From: Planococcus citri
Taxonomy: Eukaryota > Arthropoda > Insecta > Hemiptera > Pseudococcidae
Reading direction: 5' to 3'
DNA: 64,000 nt
NCBI RefSeq assembly: GCF_950023065.1
Contig: NC_088679.1
Coordinates: 38,316,001 to 38,380,000, forward strand
Shown: piece after piece, positions 25,561 through 38,814 of the stretch
How the letters are laid out: every line of letters begins with the position of its first letter
Numbering within the stretch: position 1 is the stretch's first letter
Notes under the pieces: generated by a model
What the model saw: the letters and a program-made list of their open reading frames with translations, nothing else
What the model was told of the DNA's origin: nothing
The model's database searches: none
Program-made: the position numbers and the translations under genes

Positions 25561-28500
25561 CACATTGGAGATGAACATCTTGAGATATTTTTTGTTGGAT
25601 TAGTTGGTATCATTAATAATGTTACTTTAGAAACATGTACATCACAAGTGAAAAAGAGCAGATCAAACGCGTGAAAATCAAATCGTGATTTCATCGTAAT
25701 TTTTTCGGAAAATAGAAGTTTTAGATTACAGGTGAATTGACCTACACATAAATGCTGATATTTTTTATTACTTTCCCAAAAACTGAAAACCATACCTGCA
25801 CTATTTAAATTAAAATGATGTTAATTTCAGCCTTGGTTAATTTTAGTCCTATATAATTATCTGGGTATATGAACAACTATGATTTTCGAAACCAAATTAA
25901 CGATAATTAAACTTTTTTCAGTAGGTACTATTCGCGTAATTACCTCAACCTTATCTTGTCTATATTCATTTAATCGAATGAAATTCAAATTTTAATGCAT
26001 GTTTCGATCAAGTAATACCCCTATTTAATTTTTTTTTATTGATCGTCAAGCTTTTATTGTGAAAGTTTATTTAAATTTCTGGTTTAATGTTGAGATAGGC
26101 AATATATACGGTGAAAATGTACCTAAAATAACGTGCCAGCAGAGACGTATAGTATCATCAGCGATGAATTATGCGTATAATTGTCAATATGACATTTTAT
26201 CCAGTTATCAAATTAATATCGGAATCTATAAATTAGTAACGCGTGGGTAACACTACAACCGAATGACATTAATATTGGCGCGTACACGCATATTTTATCA
26301 TTTCATTTTATACGGAAGTTTGCCAACAAAGATAATTTCTTAAAGATGATTGCACGCACAATATTGCGAGCGTCCGTACGGAAAAAAGAAAATTCAACAA
26401 GGAAGCAAAAAAAATATATTAAAGCGTTATTTTTGATATTTTATTAACTCAAATATTCCACGCAGAAGGTTAACCTCAAAATACATAGGAAAACAATAAA
26501 TTGTGTATTGGCCGAATGTGTTCACATTTTTTGAATCGGTGACCCAATTTTATACCCAAAAAATTATTCGTCAGCGTATATAAATATGAATTTTAATGCG
26601 TTTTCCGCTCTGTGGGTACAGTTTTGAATTAGGTACTGGATGATTTTTTTTCCTCTAATAAACTTATGTTTTCAATATGGATACACGTTCCATTGTATTC
26701 CATGGGAACATAAACTTATGTTTGGATTGATTGGTTTTGTCCATAAGTTAACCAATCGAAAGAGTTTGCAAAGTTTGCAAGCTTGATTATTCATGGAAAA
26801 CATACGAGAATGAATTTCTTCTCCCCGCAGGTTCGTGTTCAACCTACCACACAGTTTTCTTGTAATTTGAAATCGGTACGAGTAACTTTCCAAAGCCAAA
26901 ATTCATGTAGGTATCTGATTTCAGCATGCTCTTGAAAAAACCAATCTCCATTTCCGGACGATCTCGATTTACTCGTATAATATAAATTTCCCGGTGTAGG
27001 AAGTGTTTACGATGTGCTTTTAAAATTTTTGGTATGAAAAACAACAACTATAATTATGAGAAGATTGAACCATTGAGGTAGACAATTTGGCATTCGAGCA
27101 ACCATTTGGAGCTGAAAACCCCTAAATTTTGTGAGGTCAGTGCATAAAACATCTTTTTCACATTGGAAATTTTTTCGAAGACAGCTTCGTGATGAAGAAA
27201 AAATGATCAAAATAGACTTGTGTGACAAAGGTTTTTTGTGAGTTGCACAAATCAAAGCACATTTTTTTTAAGCAATAAATTTTTTCAATTTTTTCAACTT
27301 GATTAAGCTTAATTTTTCCAAAACGTAATAGCCTTGTTCTCGCTTCCTCTCGAATATCTCAGCGATTCGTCATAAACGCGCCAAAAACGTAAATTATTCA
27401 CCTACCTACCTATATCCAACGTGGAATAAAATTTTAATCCAATGAAGCACGATGCAAGAGAAATAATATTGTTAAAATCGCCGTTACAAATAAAATATTC
27501 AAATGGGCCAAAAACCAGCAGGTTTTTTAATACATATTTGAAAATGTGCGAAAAAGTGAACCTGATAAAAATGCCACTTGAATAATTCACTGGCTGGACG
27601 TATTTCGAAATGAACCGAACTGCATGTATAATTTATACGATGTGAGATTTTATATTTTCATTTGACTGTGTATATAACGACGCACTGTACCTAACTGTGT
27701 ATTGGTTTCTATTGCGGTTAGTAATGAAATTGTAAAGAAATACCGATGTTTATTTATGTATAATGAAAAAGACATTGCAGCAAGACCACACGTTTTTAAC
27801 TGAAAAATTATTAATAATTCTGCATTATTTGCTTATGGTATTTTTTGTTCGTCGTATTTACGGTGGAAATTTTTTATTCATCGTGTAAAGTAACCTCGGC
27901 ATCGGTTATGCTGTGTACCATAGAGTTGGCGCATTGTGGGCCACTTTGCCAGTTAGATAGGTATATCTACGCTTTATACAGCAAAGTTTTGTGTAGTATT
28001 CGAAAGTTATTCTCTGTGTAGTCGAATATTTTGGTCTGGTGTATTTTGAATTATCAATGTTGGCCTTTAAATATTCACTATTGTTGAAAAAGCATTTCAT
28101 TACCGATGCGAATATTGCTAAGCGATGACGGGCGAGTTTACAGTGTATTTGGTTGTTTAATAGAAAACGGAATTGACCCTGTGATTACGTATTTATCTCG
28201 GTTCAACGTCCATCCTTATACCTAAGCGGCGAAAATTCACTGACAAGTTAATGCTTTCGGCTGTCTAATTGGTGAGCATTTTCAAAAGTCAATTCGCCAG
28301 CTACACGTTCGTGTTGTACACTTTTCACCGCGTACGACGCATCCATCACAATTCCATCGTATGAATGAAACATAATCACCGAGAAAACATTTTATACACA
28401 GTTGAACCTTCAAAAAGAATTTTTATTGTTGGATGCTTCAAATTAAAAGCCATTTTGGGTAAAACGATATCGTGCATCCCTGCCAGGCTAATAGTTTTTT

Positions 28501-29219
28501 ATTTAAACTTTGCAACCGCGTTGCTCGTGCGCCGTCGCCGGAACAAATACGAATTTCGGCGAGTCTGCTTTGAGCCAATTTTATTCTCGGTTTGTTAGCA
28601 AATGTCAATTATTATTTTAACCATCGCGGTACAGCTTTCATCGAAGCGAAATTATACCAGTAAAGAGTCCTTTAGGGAATAGATTATCCAGTGTGGCTTG
28701 TTTAGAAGATGAGTGTTATGTTGGTGGAAAAATTTCAAAGCCCAGAAGACGTTTTATTGAATAGTCTTTACTGCGCCTCTGATAGTTAAAAAGGAGACTT
28801 CTTCACCAAGCTGGACCCAAATTACAGGCTAAAATTCTAGAATAAACAAACCAGAAAATACCTAAGTTCAAATTTTTGAAAGCTGAAACTCTACTTCCAA
28901 ATTTTTGGCAAATTTAAGGGAAAAATTCACGAATGCACGACCATGGCCACAATTAAGTACATATCTAGCTCTTTCAACTCAATAATTTCTACAGATTCAG
29001 ATTTCAAATTTTCCAGAATTGAAATCAATTTTTTTTCAAGTGCAGGATTGCCAATGATTTTAAAAAATATAATATATATTTATATGGTATAACTTTTCTG
29101 AACCATAATAACAATTTTTTTGAATTGAAATAGCAATGGGGGCCCTTTTAATTTTGGAGCTGTACATCTCCCCGGGGAACCTCCTGAGATAATAACTTCC
29201 AATTTAAAGAGAATGTAAC
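25561..29219. other. Non-coding, no gene recognised
   Basis: AT-rich sequence with short frames only. The intervals around 27600-28700 look less repetitive than their surroundings. Part of 28800-29120 loosely resembles the dispersed repeat family. I cannot support any gene, RNA or regulatory element. Confidence 0.5.
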
Positions 29220-29754
29220 AGTGGGGTTTGAAGGGACTGCTAGAAGAAGGGATTATGATAATTTTCTCCTAAGGTGGTTTTCTGAGAAATATTCCTTTGA
29301 GAAGGAACATTTTCCACATAAATACCTAGCTAGCTCTAGAATAGGCAATCCTTTCTACCTCAATGTACACAGTGAGAAGTTACTATGCTACTCGTATAAA
29401 TAAAGAAAGCCTTCTCATACCAATTACTTATGGTTTTTATTTACAGTTGTTAGTGTAAAACAAGTAATTGAGCATATTATATCAACTAATTATAAATAAA
29501 TTTATAATTAATCTGTGTGTGAGATAGGTATACAATACAAACTACCTATCTTCTAACTCTATGAGTAGGTGATATAAAACATCCACAGGAAAACTGGGCA
29601 ACTTATTATAAAGTGATTGTAAACAAAAGAATACAATGTATTTGTATTCTTTCCATTTCGAATGCTAAGGTGATTAACACATCATCACCTAGCATTCGCG
29701 ATATTGGATTAATTAAAAAGCAGGGTAGACAACACTAGTGTGAATACAGCATAC
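29220..29754. other. Unrecognised segment with two adjacent hairpins
   Basis: Just before the hAT MITE there are two consecutive inverted repeats. The first, 29628-29650, has a 9-bp perfect stem and 5-nt loop. The second pairs 29659-29674 with 29684-29698, a stem of about 15 bp with one bulged A and a 9-nt loop. The 60-codon frame at 29221-29403 has no recognisable family. Confidence 0.5.
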
Positions 29755-29762
29755 TCGGCAAT
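29755..29762. repeat. Target-site duplication (left) of the hAT MITE
   Basis: TCGGCAAT, repeated exactly at 30019-30026 on the other side of the element. Confidence 0.93.
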
Positions 29763-30018
29763 CAGTGGCGTAGCCAGGATTTTCTCAAGGAGGGGGCAAA
29801 ACCAGATTTTTAGGCATGAAAAATCAAAATGAGGTGTAATTTTCTGAAAATCCTATCGTGATTTGTGGTGATTTCATGAAAATGAGGGCAAACAAAAATT
29901 TTTAGAAAAAAATGGTTCCAAACAACAAAAAAACGTCCATTTTTGCATGTTTTCTTTCAAATTTTCGCTCGCAAGGGGGGGCCATGGCCCCCTTCGCCCC
30001 CCCTTGGCTACGCCACTG
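29763..30018. mobile_element. hAT-type MITE, 256 bp
   Basis: The element starts CAGTGGCGTAGCCA and ends with the exact inverse TGGCTACGCCACTG. It is flanked by a perfect 8-bp duplication TCGGCAAT. An 8-bp duplication and CAGTGGCG-like termini are established features of hAT elements. There is no coding capacity. The interior has a G-rich/C-rich stretch near the right end (about 29975-30005) that forms a near-palindrome around GGCCATGGCC. Confidence 0.93.
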
Positions 30019-30026
30019 TCGGCAAT
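30019..30026. repeat. Target-site duplication (right) of the hAT MITE
   Basis: Second copy of TCGGCAAT, identical to 29755-29762. Confidence 0.93.
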
Positions 30027-30639
30027 AGTACACTTTGTAACATAAAAATAAGGAAAAGTATTTTAGATGATATTTATGACGTCATCCCCATGCTTCCTTG
30101 ATGGCACTATGTAAGGGTGAATGCAACCCCAGTAAATAAATTAAACAATTTACCTTAGATGATGAAGATACATATAATTTTACTGTACACGTTACCTGCC
30201 TCTCCCTGGTGACCCCAATACTAGTCTCATCGGCAGGTATGGTTAGTAGATCCGCTTTTGTAGGGTTATCATCCCTGTCATCCAGATTGATCAGGGATGA
30301 GCCAAAAAGTACCACAATCTTACGAGGAAATTAACGAAGTATCGTGTTTATAGAAAGAAATCAAAGATACCATCCATAGATGGGTATATTAAAAAATAGA
30401 GAGGACAAAACGAGCCATACCAGCCTTATACACATTTGTTGAGACTGACGTTGGTCCGGAGAGCTCAAGATACCTGGACCAAGTGATTTTTCTAGCATCA
30501 TGATCCTTGCAACGAGGCTCGGATCGCGAGTACATTTTACATAGCTCATTGCTCCTCCCACAGGATGATTACAATAACCTACGCTTACCAAGAAGTTACG
30601 CTAATAACTACTATAGGCGATCAGGGCATATCTGCTTAT
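30027..30639. other. Unrecognised segment, visibly more GC-balanced than its neighbours
   Basis: Two minus-strand frames of 77 and 76 codons (30082-30315 and 30361-30591) have a less AT-driven amino-acid composition than most frames in the window, but match no family I recognise. The segment could be a transposon relic into which the hAT MITE inserted. I do not call a gene. Confidence 0.35.
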
Positions 30640-31110
30640 CACAAGAACTGCAATTTTTGAAGGAAAAGAATTTGAAACCCTTATAACCAAAATTTTAGCT
30701 GCCCAAATAAATCTTCCGATTTTTGGCAAATTTTTGAATGTTGAAAATTGGTCATTTTTGGTGATTTAAATGCTTAAAAAAATTAATATTTATTGGGTAA
30801 AAGAGACAAAACGTAGTCTTGAAGCTAACATCAACTCCCTCAAACCCACTTTCACCATTTTTGGTCATCCTGGAAACTCTAGCACAATTTTCGATTTCTA
30901 CAGAATTTGAAATTCCTCTAGCTTATGCTTCAAGGAAAAGTTTGAAAGTCACCCTTGAAACAACTTTCTTGAATTTTTTAAATTTTCAAACATTCAAAAA
31001 TTAGCTTTAGAACCTCCGATTTTGTTTACTTACGTGGGTTTTAGGGCATGCGCTTTTGATCTAGCTTGGTTTTGTTTAAAAAATGGGAGAATGCCTGTTC
31101 AAAGGGTTAC
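30640..31110 (+). repeat. Dispersed non-coding repeat family, copy 2 (diverged)
   Basis: This matches the left half of the 51506-53148 fold-back in order: the 'ccaaaattttagctgccc' block, the 'gatttttggcaaatttttgaa' block, the 'ttttggtgattta' block, and the 'tttcaccatttttggtcatcctgga' block. Its 3' part (about 30930-31100) resembles 33640-33800. It is non-coding, with approximate edges. Confidence 0.6.
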
Positions 31111-32456
31111 TTTGTAAGGAGAGAGGAGTCAGCTTTAATTAAGAAAATGATTTTCAAGGTATAATATCAAGAGGTTTACTCTAAACATTTTTATTATTTT
31201 GAAAAATTCGTTAAAAATCAACTAATAAACTTCAGCAACTCATAAGAGGATCTTAACTTCAGCTTGATTAGGATTGACACGTTCCAAGGGTTTCCTTGTT
31301 ACTAAAATATATATGTAAAATATTATAGTGTAGATAAATAAAGTATTCTCATCTCTTCAAATTTTAAAATTTGAAATTTCGAATCAGTTTCCGATATCCG
31401 CCTGTCATATAAAGTCAAATTTTTATTCTAAATCTGAAATTCAAGTAGGCAGAGGTACCTACTCTACGAAGGCACGTGTTGAATTTTATTTCATGGATTA
31501 CGTCTTTTTTTTCTCTCAGCGGTCAAATTTTAGCGAATTTCATGTATAATTTAAACAAATGCGGAGATTTACGTCTAAATCCTCGAAAATACAGTACGCC
31601 TTTGACTTGAAAATGTTATTTGTGTAACCCCATGATTGCTCGACCTATCCGCACCTTTTCAGCGAGCACGTCGAAATATAGTCATTAAGAGGGTATATGG
31701 AAGACCAGAATGAAATTAGTTTTACGTTTGTGGCTTGTGTACGTACACGTAAAGAAAGTTGCATTTATAAATCTTGCGTTCTTGTCGCGTCCTATACTCG
31801 TATGTATGCCTATAATAATTTGAATACATTTCCCGTTGCTTTATACGCTACCACGTACAACTGCTGGTAAGTGTATAGGAAGAAAGAAATGACATTAGCG
31901 CCGCAGTATAACCAGAAGCTACGCACGCATATTACGTATAAGGATAAATATATGTACATAATATTTGTGCAAATTCGCGCATTGCATTAAGGTGTTAGCG
32001 TCGCAGCCAGCAACGTGTATATGGCGTATCTCTTGATTGCTTAATACTAAGGCCCACTAAGTTGGTATTCATGGTTGTTTACACATCTAGCGAGCTAATA
32101 CGGTACCTACGAAATAAATTGGGATTGTTTTTGCATATTATAACACCTATGCACGATGATAATGAGCACATAATCCTCGCACATGTTGGATGCGCAATGA
32201 AAAGGAAATACATAGGTATCTAGGTAGAGTGATGATGCTCTTTCTGTGAAACGAATTACGTTTGCTGGTGCCCAAATGTGTTTCATATCGATAAAATGCT
32301 GATATGTATTTTGATCTGCGTATACCTATGCCACAAAAAAACAGTGTTGCAGCAAACATGAAGGGCTTCAGAATTTCGTCTTTTTTTCAGAAAAGGCCTG
32401 TCAAGTATTGAGAGCGTCACAAACTCATAAATGATTGAATCGGGGCCCCTGCTGAC
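31111..32456. other. Non-coding, no gene recognised
   Basis: Short overlapping frames only. The interval 31640-32360 is less repetitive and may be unique sequence. I see no supported feature. Confidence 0.5.
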
Positions 32457-33800
32457 GAGAGAACCTCGTGGGAAGTGCGCTTCTGATTTGAACGAGACCG
32501 CAATTTTTTTTAGGGAAAAAACATAATCAGAACCCCCATAGCCAAAATTTCAGATGCCAAAATTGATTTTTTGATTTTTGAAACGGACTATTTTCAGCAA
32601 ATTTATGTTTAAAAAAATGATAATACGTATTTATGCAGTAAAAATGATGAAAATTAGTCTTAAAACTCATAAATCAATTCTTCAAAACCGAATTTCACTA
32701 TTTCCGGTCTTTCAAGAGTGCCATGGAGGTATATCGAAAATTGCGCTAGAGCTTCCAAAATGGCTCGAAAAGGTAAAATTCGAAGGGAAAAAACTTCATT
32801 GCAAAACAATTTTTTTTTTTGATTTTTTGAATTTTTATTCTCGTAAACATTCTGTTCAAAATGAAACGCACTGGAGGTGTTCGCCTGGAAATCGGCTCGA
32901 ATGCAAACAAACCCTCTTAACAGAGCAAAAATAAGCCACGACTCGATTTTTAATTGCCTTAAACGGATTTCCAACTTTCCAAGCGTTCTAGTGAACAAAT
33001 GTGAACAGTTCCTTCAATTCAATACCCATACATTAACAAATACTACTTTTGAGCAGTTCTGGAGCCTCCAGTGAGTTTTCAAATTTTCTCCAGAAACTTC
33101 AAGTCACTCTGGAAAGGTCAAAAATTAACTTTATATGAAGAGTGATATTCCAAAACTCGCTTTGTCCATTTTTATCAAAGTGCGTTTTTCAGCGGTACCT
33201 GGTAGATGAAGTAGTAACTCACATTCCTACATCATCAACCTACCAAAATTAGGTGTTAAACTCACCTAAATAGTCAATTCGCTAAAAAAATTTAAAAATA
33301 ATCTTCCAAAACGCGCTTTATCCATTTTTATTGAAATTTTTTTCAGCAGTATTTAGTATGTAGATGAAGTGTATACCTACACTCCTACATCATAAATCCA
33401 CCCAAATAAAGTGCTAAACTCACCTAAAAATCCAATTTACCCGTTTAAAGGGAAACTGTTTTTCCTCTTTCCTGAAAAGTTGTGAAAATGGACAAAGCGA
33501 GTTTTGGAATATCACTCTTCATATGTAGGACGTATAACTTTGTTTAATACTTATTGGGCACCCTTTGACCGTTGTAAGTGGTTGCCTTAAAATTCCAAAA
33601 GTGCTAGTTCAAAAGTGAATTTTTGACAAATTTGTAAATCGCGCTTGGGAAAAGCTTTTTTGAATTTCTTAATTTTTCAAAAATTCAAAAATGAATTTTA
33701 GGACCTGAAATTTAGGTTGAGGGGGTTTTAGGACATGCTCTTTCAATCTTGCTTGAGATCGTTGAAATTAGAGTGTGTCAGCTCAAAAAATTTCCTGTGA
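32457..33800 (+). repeat. Dispersed non-coding repeat family, copy 3, with nested insertion
   Basis: It begins with a diverged version of the 'gggaacctcttgaggtg...' start of the 51.5-kb fold-back and follows the same block order to about 33130. It is interrupted by the inverted-repeat element at 33134-33524 and resumes at about 33540-33800 with sequence shared with 30930-31100. The frames on both strands (118 and 112 codons) are fortuitous, because the same region is non-coding in the other copies. Confidence 0.6.
33134..33524. repeat. Small inverted-repeat element (40-bp perfect arms) with internal direct duplication
   Basis: Positions 33134-33173 are the exact reverse complement of 33485-33524 (40 of 40 bp). 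Internally, about 33146-33290 is repeated in direct orientation at about 33301-33450 with moderate divergence, both carrying the 'ccaaaac.cgcttt.tccatttttat' and 'gtgttaaactcacctaaa' phrases. There is no obvious target duplication. It may be a short non-autonomous element or a local rearrangement. Confidence 0.8.
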
Positions 33801-36800
33801 AAAAACGTTCGAAGTGGTGTTTGAAATGGAACTACTCTGGCCAGAACGCTGCCTCTTCTGATTATTCTAGATCAGAATCAGAATGAAGAAATCACCAGTT
33901 ACCAAGAGAGCTTTCGGATTGATATTTGCATGGAAGGTGGGTACCATCGAGGATCTTCCCGACCGCCTGGAAAGTTTCAGATCTCCGACCCTCTTCCCTT
34001 CGTTTATTTTTAGATATGCCTCCTTGCAGCTCCTTTTATAAAAATCAATTAAAGGAACTCCCATAAAAATTCACGCTCCCTCCACCCACATTCCACTCTC
34101 TGCACATTTTCTTCCCAAAATGACGTTTTTTAATTTTGTTTATTTTTCTTAGCAATGATGGTGTTTGGGCATGAAAATTGGAATAACGATTTTAAATGTG
34201 TTTTTGACGCATAAAAATCATTTTTTACCCCAAAAAAATGTAGGATGGGTAGTATTTAAAAATTGAAGAAACATTCGGATCCGCTTCACCACTCGAGTGG
34301 TAAAAATGGAATAAATAAATCATAAATGAATGAATTAAATTATTTATTCATTTTTTGGGACGTTGTTTTCACATTGATCGAACCTCCTGAACACGAATAT
34401 GACGTCAGATTTGGTGATACACTCACCCAGCACCCTCTCAAGCCTCAACTCTTTCTCAATTGTCGATTAAATTAGGCCTACATAAATATGTATAACCAAA
34501 GTTACGATGCTTACTCAAAATGTGAATGATTTGATCTGAGTGGGTGTAATTTCATCCGGATGTTTAAAACTGAACTAATTAAGTAGGTATGATGAATTAT
34601 AGATCATTTTATATCTATAGAGTAGGAAGTTTACATCAAATTAAACAAAATTTTGTGAAAAGAGTTCGGTGGACTCATTTACAATACGTAAAATGAACGT
34701 TTTTAAGGGCATTAAAATTTAAAATAAATTCCACATGCGATGTAGGTACATTAAGTAGGTTTTCTAGATTTCAAATGAGGAATTTTTCAATTTTTTCCCC
34801 CATTAAATACAGTACAATGAAGTAAAAAAAGTTTAAACGCTTCAAGGTAAGTATATAGATAGGTATTCGAATGGCGTAATTCCCATACCATATCATATCG
34901 AATTGATGAGACATTTTATGTACATATGAAATTGTACATGTAGGTACTTTAAATAAACATCCCTATTGCTATTTCCAATAGGAAATATAGTAGCTCAATA
35001 TATATACTCGCTATTACATTACTTTTTACTCGTATATAGCTTAGAAATAGCTGCGATAATATTCAGTATTATGATTTAATATTTAAGAATAGAACTTTTC
35101 AAAAGCTGTCAGATTTCTTTAGATATTAATGTTGAATTTTTATTTACCCCATAATTGCACGATTTTATGTAAAGAACATCTTTATGCATAAACTGCATTA
35201 AAGCATAATATGATTTGAAGAAGAGGAAAAAAAGGAGAAAAAAGTTTTCATATTAACGTTCATTATCTGTGACATTTTTGTCAGCAGATTTGTCGCTTAT
35301 TCTAGACTGAAAATTGGATTATATTCTTCACGAAATGTCTATATGTAGGTACTTTATCGTATCTTATCTGTGTAGTAATGTTCACGTCTATGATTGAAAA
35401 TCAAAATTTTCACAATTTTTAAAGTACTTACCGAGCACCTAGCTATTACTTACTTTGCATGTAATTTCGTTATAGGAAAATATTTTTTTGTACGCGTAAC
35501 ATCACTTAAAATTTTAGTTTTATAATGGAATTAAATTTTCAATTATAAGTACCAGTTGATAGCAAAAAAAAATTCATGTAGTCTACTCGAGTATTTAAGA
35601 ACTACAAAGAGAAAAATGCCTTTATAATTTGACACAAAGAAAATTCTATAGTTTTTAATGTTCCACCTCTACACTTTGAATTGGTTTCGATGCGATGGTA
35701 TCGAACATGGGTTAGGTAATTTCGTCAAGCTACAGATCAAAAATACTGGTAGTCTGGTATTTTTACGACGACGAATGCGGAATACCAAATTCAAACACAG
35801 CACTATCTAAGACTACAGTTATCGCGATCAAAGTAGTTCGTAACCCCAGTATCTTTGAACCAGATAATTAGAAAGAAAAGGGTGAAAAAATTTGGTTAAT
35901 TAAATTCTTTAATACACGCAAAAGTTCGCGATTTTAATGAAAAAATGTTTTACATTCGATGTTATTTACTAGCTTTATGTGTATTTTGCTGCATATCTAA
36001 ATACGAAGATTAAAAATAATAAATTATTTATAAAGCAAAAAAAAAAAAAAAGAAAAAGTAATCGGAGAAACAAATTTATTTTAAAACTTTTAAATTTAAG
36101 ATGTTCGCCCTTGCAATGAATATTAAAACAGATTTATTAAAATGATCTCCCATAATTTAGATAAAATTTTTCCTCATTTTGTCTTTTTTGACCTTTCCTT
36201 TTTTCGCGTCTCCTGGTAATTGGTGATAGTAATCGCGAAACTTTGAATAATTAAGAAATTGATTAATTACTTAAAAGAATAATTATGTTAATGTCGCGAA
36301 CTAGGTCATAAAAGCGTGCTAACATTATTATTAACTGAATTTTTCTTATCGTTAAATCAAGCTTTGGCGCGACGGCGACGTTAAATTCGATGATGAAATA
36401 TTCGAAGAATGTACTACCTTCTACTGCTGTCATCTTACTACTAAAGATTTAATGTAATGTATTTGGAAAATTTCGTTGTTTGAAATCTAAGAAGCTAAAG
36501 CTGTCATTAGTTATGTGGCATATTTTGTAAAAGAAAGTTGGCCTAGCTTAAAAGCAGCCAACAATTTTTAGTGAAGATTAAACTAAGGAGATAAAGATTA
36601 ATAAAAACTTAGGTGTTTGTTATTGCCATAATTATAAATGAAATCAGTTATCAAAGTATAACTTAATTATTTGAAGCAGTTTTCCATTGACGTATTAGGT
36701 ACTTGATTTTGAAAATTTGTACTCAAGCTGATCGAAGGAGGCCATCATAACTATTAATTATAGAATTGATGGGAATTCAAAACGGCTCAAAATTATCATC

Positions 36801-38776
36801 AGTTGAAGTAGGAAGTAGTAGAAAGATACCTACGTTGGTTTCTGTTTCAACGTTAAAAGAATGAAAAACGATTGCTGTAACGCGATCTTAACAAAATATC
36901 ACTTTCAAATTTTTTTATAGCGTCATGAAAAAAACGTTGAAAAAAATTTCGCCAACCAACCACTTGATCAATTTTTTACAAAGGTCAGGTCATACTTTCG
37001 CTGCAATTTTTATCTTTCCGAGGCTATCGATAACGCGAGTAAAATGATTGGTCTATTTAAAATATTTCATTGGAAATTCCTTAGCCATAAAACAACCCTT
37101 TGATTGATCGACTACTCGCATACCTTATATGTACCTATCTCTACATACCACGACGACGCGACAGAAGAGAATTTTCTATACCTATCGATGTAATATCACT
37201 TTCACCGCATATTTCGCTCGTGTTCTTCTTAATTTCATTCAAACGCGTTTTATTTGAACAAAGCTATATGAATGTTCGGTCGATTGTGAAGCACATAGCA
37301 GCCAACAGCAGGAAAATATACATGTTATACACGGCGGAAGTACAATATCAACAACAAATAAAAAGTAAAAATACGTAGTCAGTTTAAGAGTCCTTAAACA
37401 GTCAGAAAAATTTCATGTACTTGTTTGTATTTCTCAAGAGAACTTGAAACTTTTCTACGCGAAAATATAAAAAATTTCTCCAAGTGTTTGTGTAAAGAAA
37501 GTATGAAAATATTATTTCTTTCTTATAGATCAAAGTTGTAAAATTCGATACTTGATAATTTTTTTTCTTCTCTTTTTTTTCACCATTACTAAATTGCGAA
37601 AAGTTACTCTTCCAGTTCCAGCGTCAAATAGCGAAAGAAAACGTGTTATATTTTGGTCGAGTTTATGCGTGGGTGAGAAAAAAAAAGTAAATATATAAAT
37701 AGAAATGGGTATAGAAAGAGTAAGGTTATCCTTTTTTCTTTCTTTCATATTGCTGCGAAATTTTGAAGTCCTGTAAAAATAAAATCAACCAGTCGGACGA
37801 AGAATTAAAAAAAAAAAAAAAAATTGTCCCAAAATACCTATACCTACAAGCTACTTAGATCTACCTACGCATCATTAAAAAAAAATTCAACCCAAATTCT
37901 ATAAATAACGATAAGTAAGTAGGTACTTTGAACTTTTTATTTGAAAACATTTTCTGCATGGGAAAAATTTACGCTTTATAAAAACGAAGAGGAAAAAAAA
38001 CGGCACGATTGACTGAAGTAGGTATATACTTACGATTGAGTAACAAATTAAAGTCAACCGTATCAAATACAAGAATATAGAAGAAGAAGGAAATAAAAAA
38101 TGCCAAACAATTACCTACAGCGAATTTTTCAATCATTCGTTTATTCGAAACAAACGAATTCGTTAGAAAACATTTCCACAACAATACGCAGTGAACTTCT
38201 TTCTTTGGGCATTTATCGCGAAAATACAGACAGCTGTTTTCAAGTCTATCAATCGTCTGTTAACGTAGGCACGTTTTAATTCACGATATCTATACGTGTG
38301 AATGGATGACAAAGCGTAAAGTAAAGTGGCAAAAAAAGACGCAATTTGAGATTAAATTGATCGCACAATGAACTTGGCTGGTCTTTGAGTATTTGCACAT
38401 GATGCTCCAGAATCCGAAAATGAATAAAACCAACTTAGCTGAAACCTTGAGATGTCCCCTACGCACATCACGATGTCAAATGGTGGCTCAATTCAATTTG
38501 TGTGTGGGGGGGGGGGGAGGAATCATGCTATTTTGACGGCTAGAAAATCGTGATTTCGTTGACAAGAATCCATTAAAAAGGTAATGATTGCGTTTTAAAA
38601 AATCAGCATTTTGTTTTTCAAATGATTTTTTTTTTTTATTTTCAACATTTGTGGAAGTTTGAATGATTAAAGTCGAACTGTCCAAGCGAAGCTGAGCCAA
38701 AAACTAGTGAAAATTCATAATTTGAATTAGAGTAAAACAATATAAATAAATTTGCTTCGCAATTGCCTCGCAGGTG
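33801..38776. other. Non-coding, no gene recognised; homeodomain-type word clusters
   Basis: Frames are short and uninformative. The part at about 36190-36420 is unusual in combining many TAATTA/AATTA words with CG-containing stretches. That could reflect a regulatory element, but I have no conservation data to support it. A 12-G run is at 38506-38517. Confidence 0.45.
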
Positions 38777-38814
38777 TGTTTTCCAAATTAGGGTCGACCC
38801 TAATTTGGAAAACA
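38777..38814. repeat. 38-bp perfect palindrome
   Basis: The sequence is its own reverse complement from 38777 to 38814, centred on the SalI-type hexamer GTCGAC between 38795 and 38796. There is no loop. I know of no element that explains it. Confidence 0.95.

Noticed and set aside
32578..32998. 118- and 112-codon frames on opposite strands
   Set aside because: They overlap each other within copy 3 of the dispersed repeat, and related copies are not coding.
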